DNA from: Dictyostelium firmibasis
Lineage: Eukaryota; Evosea; Eumycetozoa; Dictyosteliales; Dictyosteliaceae
Direction of reading: 5' to 3'
Length of the DNA: 57,500 nucleotides
Assembly (NCBI GenBank): GCA_036169595.1
Contig: CM069770.1
Span: forward strand, 2,797,501-2,855,000
A program made the translations under genes and the position numbers. Shown here in pieces: positions 51,409-57,500 of this stretch. How positions within the stretch are numbered: the stretch's first letter is position 1; every line of letters starts with the position of its first letter. The notes under the pieces were generated by a model. The model saw nothing but the letters and a program-made list of their open reading frames with translations, made no database searches and was not told the origin of the DNA.

Positions 51409-51409
51409 C
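50860..51409. other. Intergenic with a TATG tetranucleotide repeat
   Basis: A/T runs plus a GTAT tetramer repeat of about six units at 51126-51150. No gene seen. Confidence 0.5.
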
Positions 51410-52456
51410 TTAAGGAGTATTTGGATTATTTTGGTCATTAACACGATATAAGAAATCAGTTAGTAAACCAGTTCCAATTTTTTTAATTGAAGTTGCAGAA
51501 TACCTTTGGAATTGGGAAGGTATTTTATTAATTGATTGACAAGGTTTACCATTTCTATCTACACCTGCCCATGCAATAAAAGATTTAACTTGACACCCAT
51601 TTATAGGTATACCATTTGAAGTTAATAATGTTGAATTATGAGGAGTTGCTGTTGGAGTTGCTGTAGTAGTGGCATTTTTTGAAATAGTGGTATTAGATAA
51701 ATTATCATTACTTCTAAGAACATTACATTGCATTTCACTAACTTTTACACCACATTGATTGTCTATACATTGATCACATTGTTTCTCACACATACCAGGA
51801 GTTCTATCACCATCCCATACTGCATCAACTATTTTACCATTCTCTAATTGTACAATTATTGTAAAATAATTTACAAATGATTGGGTTTTATTACTAAAGA
51901 TATGCTTTGGTGGTAATATAATTGGTACTAATTGAAATGTTTCTGTATTAACTATTACCTCTGCGGTATAGTTTGCTTTTGTATTATTTTTACATTCTGT
52001 ATAATTTGTTAAAGTTTCCATTACACCTATACTATTATTAAAAGTACAAGGAAATGTTTTATTTTCTCTAATACTTGTAAATGTTGAAACATTCCTTTGA
52101 CCTGGAAATTCTGCCCAAACTGTGTAATGCTCATTTTGAACCATGAAATTAGTATTTGGAATTTTTAATGTAGTAAATTCATCAACTCTTGGATGAATAT
52201 CAGTTGACATTAATAACTTTGTATTATTATTATGTACAAAGAATCTCATAAATGACCAATCATATCTTTGATATAATTTATTAGCATCATTGGTTATATT
52301 ATTTACTGTGAAATTTATTCCTTGACTTAACATAAAATTTGAATCTATAATTTGGTTTGAATATAATTTTGGACCTTTTACAATTTGACTTTTATTTAAA
52401 TTAAATTTTATAAATAATAAAAATATTATTATTATTAAATTATAATTAATTAATTT

Positions 52457-52459
<3 letters not shown>
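51410..52459 (-). CDS. Secreted N-glycosylated protein, unrecognised
   Basis: Single exon, 349 residues. The signal peptide is LIIIIFLLFIKFNLNKSQ. Many N-glycosylation sequons (NFT, NVS, NKT, NYT, NNT, NLS, NTT, NAT, NST) mark an extracellular protein. A cysteine cluster CEKQCDQCIDNQCG lies in the second half, followed by a Thr/Ala/Pro-rich spacer and a conserved-looking end (GCQVKSFIAWAGVDRNGKPC). No membrane anchor is seen, and there is no strong hydrophobic C-terminus for GPI. It is next to another secreted protein and a Psi-family gene on the same strand, but spacing does not suggest co-transcription. Family unknown to me. Confidence 0.72.
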
Positions 52460-52502
<43 letters not shown>

Positions 52503-53130
52503 AAAACTATTATTTTAAACTAAAAAATAATTAATTAAAAACAAAAACAAAAAAAAAATTATTAATTTAGAAAATAAAAAAATTATTATATTATTTGTTT
52601 AACAAATTTTATAAATTAATGTGTAGAGGTAAAAAAAGAAAATGTATTTTTTTTTTTTTATTATGATTAATTAAAATTTTTTTATTTTTTTTTTTAATTG
52701 TTTTAATTTAATTATTTTTTTTATTTTTATTTGTAAGTGGGTGAAACATTTGTGTGTATTTTTATAAAAAATAAAAAAAAATACAAATTTGGGTTAATTT
52801 TTATTTTTTAACGTTTGATTTAAATTGAGCCATCTATTATTAACGGTTGATCGAAAAAAACACTATGGGTGTTTTTTAAAAGTTTTTTAAAAAATACACT
52901 CTCGATGATAACATAATGAAAAAAAGGTCCAATAAATGTATTGAAAACATATTTTTTTTTTTTTTTTTTTTTTTTTTTGTTGTTTTTACCTAAAATAGTT
53001 TTTTTTATGTTCCAAACTCAACCTCCAAAAACAGTTACTATTTTATAATTAGTAAATTTGTCAAAGGGTTTTACTAATAAAAATTATATTAAAGGGTTTT
53101 TTATTTTTTTTTTTATTTGAAATTAATTAT
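52460..53130. other. Intergenic; small hairpin
   Basis: Promoter region of the secreted-protein gene and 3' side of the ATP10-like gene. A hairpin of about 9 base pairs (AAAAAACAC / GTGTTTTTT) lies around 52854-52878. The rest is A/T runs. Confidence 0.45.
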
Positions 53131-53847
53131 TTATTTTTTAACTTCTAATAAGGATTTTGTTAATTTAGTTAAAGTTTCAATTTCATTTGGTGTTGATAAA
53201 CCAGATGATTTCCAACGTATTTTACCATCAACAACTAAATATATATATGATGAAAATGGGTTTGTAACATTAAAATCTTCATAAATTGTATTTGATTCTA
53301 TAAAAAAAAAAAATTATTATTATTATTATTATTATTATTAATATTAAAATTTAATGAAAAAATATAAATAAATAAAAATAAAAAATTACTTTTAATTGCA
53401 ATTGGTTGATTACTCCAAGACTCTATTACGTCATTATTCTTTCCTTTACGAGTACTTTTTAAAAGTGGTGATAAAATTTGATAACCCAATTGTGAAATTA
53501 AAAATAAACTATGAATATTCAATTGTGGGAATTCTTTTTTAAATGGTTCAGACCAACTATTTATAAATTTATCAGCATGATATGGTTTGACTGAAACTAT
53601 TAACAATGATGGTTTTTTATCTTTATTTAAACAATCTGGAAATATTAATTGATTACCATCCAAGTCTTTTGATTTAACTTTTGGTACTATATCTGCTTGT
53701 GATTCACTAATTAAATTTGGTGATCCAACGAAAATCTTCATTGTTGGATTATTCATAAACTCTTTAACATCCCATAAAACACCTTGATCTAATTCTTTTT
53801 GACTATCAAAGGTTTGAAGTAAATAATCATGGTTTTTTTTTTTAAAA

Positions 53848-53882
<35 letters not shown>

Positions 53883-54080
53883 TAATAATTACACTCTTCT
53901 TTTTGGTTGAGTATCAGCATTATCTTTGTAGTATTGAAATGGATTTATAAACTTTTTCCATGACATAGTCCTAATTTGTTGTTGGACAGTAACATATCTT
54001 GTAGTATTATTTAATAAACTTTTAGAAGCAATACTATTTAATCCTCTGCATGATGAATTGATTAATCTGTTGGCAATCAT
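53131..54080 (-). CDS. ATP10-like mitochondrial ATP synthase assembly factor
   Basis: Three exons, 54080-53893, 53802-53390 and 53297-53131, keep frame and give 255 residues. Joining the first two gives QPKRRVQKELDQGVLWD; the long open stretch rich in Leu codons between them is intron. The N-terminus (MIANRLINSSCRGLNSIASK, basic and hydroxylated, with IRTMSWKK) is a typical mitochondrial presequence. The body (KSKDLDGNQLIFPDCLNKDK, PSLLIVSVKPYHADKFINSW) and the end (DGKIRWKSSGLSTPNEIETL) fit the ATP10 family, inner-membrane chaperones for F0 subunit 6 assembly. Identity is from pattern memory and is moderately sure. Confidence 0.75.
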
Positions 54081-54410
54081 TTTTTATTTTGAAAAAAAAT
54101 GGTGAAAATAAAAAAATAAAATTTAAAAAATGAAAAAAAATCAAAAAAAAAAGAAAAAACGAATTTTGTTGAAATTTTTTTAATAATAAAATGTTTGGTT
54201 TTTTTTTATTCATTTAAAAATCAACTTAATAATTTTGAAAGATGACATTAATTGGTTTTTTTTTTTTTTTTTTTTTTTTTTCATAAATCTATACAAATAG
54301 TGACTACAATTTTAATATACTAGTTGAAATATTAATTTACTAGTAAATTTTAAATTGATGATATAATTCTTTTTTTTTTTTTTTTTTTGACAATTTTTTT
54401 TTTTTTTTGA
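54081..54410. other. Intergenic, A/T runs
   Basis: Homopolymer-rich spacer between two minus-strand genes; nothing recognisable. Confidence 0.5.
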
Positions 54411-56160
54411 TTAAATATTAATTGAATTACTATTATAGTTTGAACTAAATTCATATTGACCATTTTGATTTATATTTGGTTCGGAATTTTCAGAATCTGA
54501 AAAATCGGAATGTTCAAAGAATTGAATGAGTTCGTTTGCTTTTTTGTAAACATCTTTTGAAAGATGTTCTTGGAGATCGCAAATGATGGATTCACCGTCC
54601 AATTCGGTGATTAGGTTTACGTATGGATTAACGCCAGTTTTGGTTTTAATCTTATCACCCTCTCTAACGATATTGATTAAACCTTCCAAAACAATTTTAA
54701 GGATAATCAAATCTTGAGAGTTTAATAAATCGATGAAATGTTTCAAGATATTGTGACGAACCAAAGTTTGAATCGATTTGGATGAAGAGTTATTGGTAGA
54801 GTTTGTTAAGGCCCAACATGCTTCACGCTTAATGTCATGTTCACTATGTGAGAGTAAACTAATCAAGGTGGTGACAGTCTTTGGATTTGAGACGACGACA
54901 TCGATTTGTGATGGTTCACCAGCGGTGATATTAGATAATGCCCAACAGGATTCCTTACGTATGGATTTCTTTTGAACCGATAGAAGACGTGTGATTAACT
55001 CTACACCATTGTTATCGATGACAATTTGAGTTTGGGTAGACTCACCAGTGACAATATTACCAACAGCACGTAATGCTGGTGTGAATACAATACTTTCTGG
55101 ATACTCTAATAATTTAACCAATCTTGGTACAACACCACTATCGATTACTGTTTGAATCTTTGTGTTTGGACCATCACAGAGATAGGATAATGCCCAGCAT
55201 AAATCACCATAGATTTCGCTTGGAAGATTATCTACGTTGATCAATTCTTTGATTGCTGGTAAACATTGACTAACGATGGAGAAATCTGGTTGTGGTTTAC
55301 CACGACACAAATTTGAAACTGTCCAAGCGATATTTTGAATTAAACTAATTCTACGCTCAGAGTTTGATGCGTTAGCGCCATTGCTCTCATTGTATTGTAA
55401 TAATGGAATCAATGCGTTCATTGCACCTGATTTCAAGAGATAGTTTCTAGAATCAACGGTATCACCTGCAATATTACCCAAAGCCCATGCGCATTGCTCC
55501 TTTACTTCATCGGTTGTGTCTGTACATAACAAATGGATGAAAATTGGTACGGAGCCACTCTCAATCACTGTTTGAGTTTGTTTATTGTTACCAGAGGCAA
55601 TGTTGGTCAAAGCCCAGGCAGACTCAAATTGTACCTTTGGGTTGTTACATTGCAAGAGTTGATTAAATTTTGGAATGACACCACATTCAATCACTTGATC
55701 AATTGGTGGGTTGGCATGAATTGATAATAACTTTCTAAATTGTATTAATGATGAATAAACATATGCTTGATCATTTGAATTTAATGCCGTAACTAATCCT
55801 GGCAAATTAATAATCTTTATAAAATAAAAAAATAATAAAATAAATAAAAAATTAAAAATTAATATATTTTATCCCAACAAAAAAAGAAAAAAATATGAGA
55901 AGCAAATTTACCTTATTTTCCATTGTTTCATTTTCATATTTTTGGAATTGGTCAAATACATTTCGAGGAACATTAATTTGGTAAGATGGTGATGGAGCAG
56001 CACTTGGTTGAACAACACCACGTCTCTTGGACATCAACTCTTCTCTAGCTGTTTTTCTAATACCAATGGAGTTTTCCTCTCTCTTTCTTCTTGCTGTTTC
56101 ACTGTCAAGTGACTTTTTAAATTCTTTCTTTCTACTATCTTGTTTATCTCTGGATGACAT
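54411..56160 (-). CDS. Importin subunit alpha (karyopherin alpha)
   Basis: Two exons, 56160-55912 and 55814-54411 (phase 0), 550 residues. The N-terminal importin-beta-binding domain is strongly basic (RKKEFKKSLDSETARRKREE, ELMSKRRGV). About ten armadillo repeats follow, with the repeated WALTNIASG, WALGNIAGD, WTVSNLCRG, WALSYLCDG, WALSNITAG and WALTNSTNN motifs whose Trp and Asn residues form the nuclear-localisation-signal groove. An acidic C-terminus (FEHSDFSDSENSE) is where the export receptor CAS binds in homologues. It carries classical NLS cargo into the nucleus together with importin beta. The short first exon encodes exactly the IBB domain. D. discoideum has more than one importin alpha; which one is not decided here. 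Confidence 0.95.
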
Positions 56161-57054
56161 TTCTTTAGAATAATATATGTTATCTATTATTTAAGAGACG
56201 AAAAAAAAGATAGTAGAAAAGAAAAATAAAATGAAAAAATAAAATTATGAAGAAAAGAGTTATGGTCAGACTAATTAGTTTTATTGTAATGTTTATTTAA
56301 ATTTGGTTGTGTTTATTTATTTATAAATGGATAAGAAATTGGGAAAAAGAGTGAGAGAGGAGGAAACAAAAAAAAAAAAAAAAACACTTTATTTTTTTTT
56401 TTTTTAATTATTGTAATAATCCAAATTCCTAAACTGAACTATAGAGATTATTACTTACTGTTTAAATTATTTGTTTTTTTTATTTTGTTTGTGAATTTTA
56501 AAAAAAATTTGAAATAAAAAGAAAAAAACTTTTTTTTTTTATTCCACACTTAAATAAAAAAATTTTAAAATCAATTCCGTTATTTAGCGCACTTTTTGTT
56601 TTTATGTTGGAGGTTTAAATTCAAATTTTAAAAAAAAAAATTTCTAATAATTCACTGTTTAACAGCAAATTTTCAAAAAAAATATAAAAAACAATTATTT
56701 GATTTTAATTATTTAAATTTTTATATTTATATTTTTTTAAAAAATTTAGATAAAATATATATTTTTTTATATGATATGTTAATTCTAGTGTAGATAATTC
56801 TATTATCATATAAATATAATAGAAATTATCTATAATGTTTTTTTTTTTACATCTAACATACAATATATATATATATAAAATAAAGAATGATAAAATAAAT
56901 AAATAATATAAATTTTTTTTATATATGAAAGATAATATTAAAATTTAAAAAAATAATAAATAAAAAATTAAAATATAAAAGATAATAATAAAATTTAAAA
57001 AAACATAAAATATAAAAAAAAAAAAAATTTCTTTATTTTTATTTAAAATTTGCA
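56161..57054. other. Intergenic upstream of importin alpha
   Basis: A/T runs with a non-repetitive stretch at 56240-56340 and an imperfect inverted repeat at 56768-56868 (listed separately). No gene seen. Confidence 0.5.
56768..56868. repeat. Imperfect inverted repeat, about 100 bases
   Basis: Inner arms TAGATAATTCTATTA (56791-56805) and TAATAGAAATTATCTA (56817-56832) pair with one bulged base. Outer arms near 56768-56782 and 56854-56868 (TATATGATATGTTA against TATATTGTATGTTA) pair again. It resembles a small folded element or RNA hairpin. Confidence 0.5.
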
Positions 57055-57403
57055 CTAAAATTTTCTTTTTTTAAATGGACCATTATCACGAGGATCATGG
57101 TTTTGATTGTCATTGTTTTTACTAATATTGCCATACTTTTCTCCCATTAACGATACAAAGGATCCTGTGGTTGTTTTTGTGTGTTCTGGTAATACCTCGG
57201 TATTGTTGTTGCTATCTTCATCATCTTCGTCAAAAATTAATTCACCATCATCAGACTCTGAAGTATCATAGGATTCATCTTCATAATCATCAAATGAATG
57301 ATTTTGAGTGGCAGCAGAGGTTGAAGTAGTTGTGGGTGAAGATGTGTTATTTTGGTTATTTTTGTTGATATTGATATTAATGTTATTATTATTGTTATTA
57401 TTA

Positions 57404-57474
<71 letters not shown>

Positions 57475-57500
57475 ATTATTATTATTAATATTATTAATAT
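57055..57500 (-). CDS. 3' end of an acidic Asn-rich protein, start outside window
   Basis: Minus-strand frame open from the right edge to TAG at 57057-57055; about 147 codons are visible with no ATG start in view. An Asn tract (57380-57500) leads into a Thr/Ser stretch (SSPTTTSTSAATQNHSFDDY), an acidic segment (DESYDTSESDDGELIFDEDD) and a conserved-looking end (SFVSLMGEKYGNIS ... GPFKKRKF). The basic KKRK at the end could be a nuclear localisation signal. Too little is present to name it. Confidence 0.7.

Overview
The window looks like nuclear DNA of the social amoeba Dictyostelium discoideum. It is extremely AT-rich, with intergenic DNA made of A/T homopolymer runs. Genes are compact, with short AT-rich GT..AG introns of about 60-120 bases. 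Reading frames carry long AAT (Asn) and CAA (Gln) tracts, and TAA is the usual stop. Many products are recognisably Dictyostelium proteins: a Roco kinase of QkgA type, a CblA-like SH2/RING protein, a Psi/PA14 surface protein, and Skp1 with its hydroxylation-site proline. From memory, several of these (hbx5, g6pd, qkgA, fpaB, cblA) carry paired -1/-2 gene names because they lie in the large chromosome 2 duplication of laboratory strains AX3/AX4. If so, this window is one copy of that duplication. That point is recalled knowledge and is not visible in the sequence.

Layout. 0-14.7 kb: a homeobox protein open to the left edge (+); a five-exon TRIM37-type RING/B-box/MATH ubiquitin ligase with a very long N/D-rich tail (+); glucose-6-phosphate dehydrogenase (-); decayed patches; and a CWC15 spliceosome protein (+). 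14.8-25.1 kb, all minus: a seven-exon protein that reads as two tandem caspase-fold modules without catalytic residues, a LRR-Roc-COR-kinase, and a tandem pair of small paralogous genes separated by an almost perfect 28-bp-stem hairpin. 26.4-33.5 kb: a SpoU RNA methyltransferase (+), a tiny gene or relic (+), an intronless Hsp70 (-), and an unrecognised acidic protein (+). 33.5-34.4 kb: two tandem C/D-box snoRNA genes (-) sharing one guide. 34.8-37.8 kb: Dcp2 decapping enzyme (+) and Skp1 (-), converging on a hairpin. 39.1-45.3 kb: a tail-anchored repeat protein (+), Rad51 (-), CblA (-), and a small possibly ubiquitin-fold protein (-). 45.6-52.5 kb, all minus: a Psi-family type I membrane protein, a small membrane protein, and two secreted proteins. 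53.1-57.5 kb, all minus: an ATP10-like mitochondrial assembly factor, importin alpha, and the 3' end of an acidic protein running off the right edge.

The genes are mostly independent housekeeping or signalling units with no operon logic. Some functional themes recur. Ubiquitin ligation is represented by the TRIM37-like protein, Skp1 and CblA. RNA metabolism is represented by CWC15, Dcp2, the SpoU methyltransferase and the snoRNAs. Exon boundaries were worked out by hand from splice signals and reading phase; every multi-exon model given here keeps one open frame from ATG to stop.
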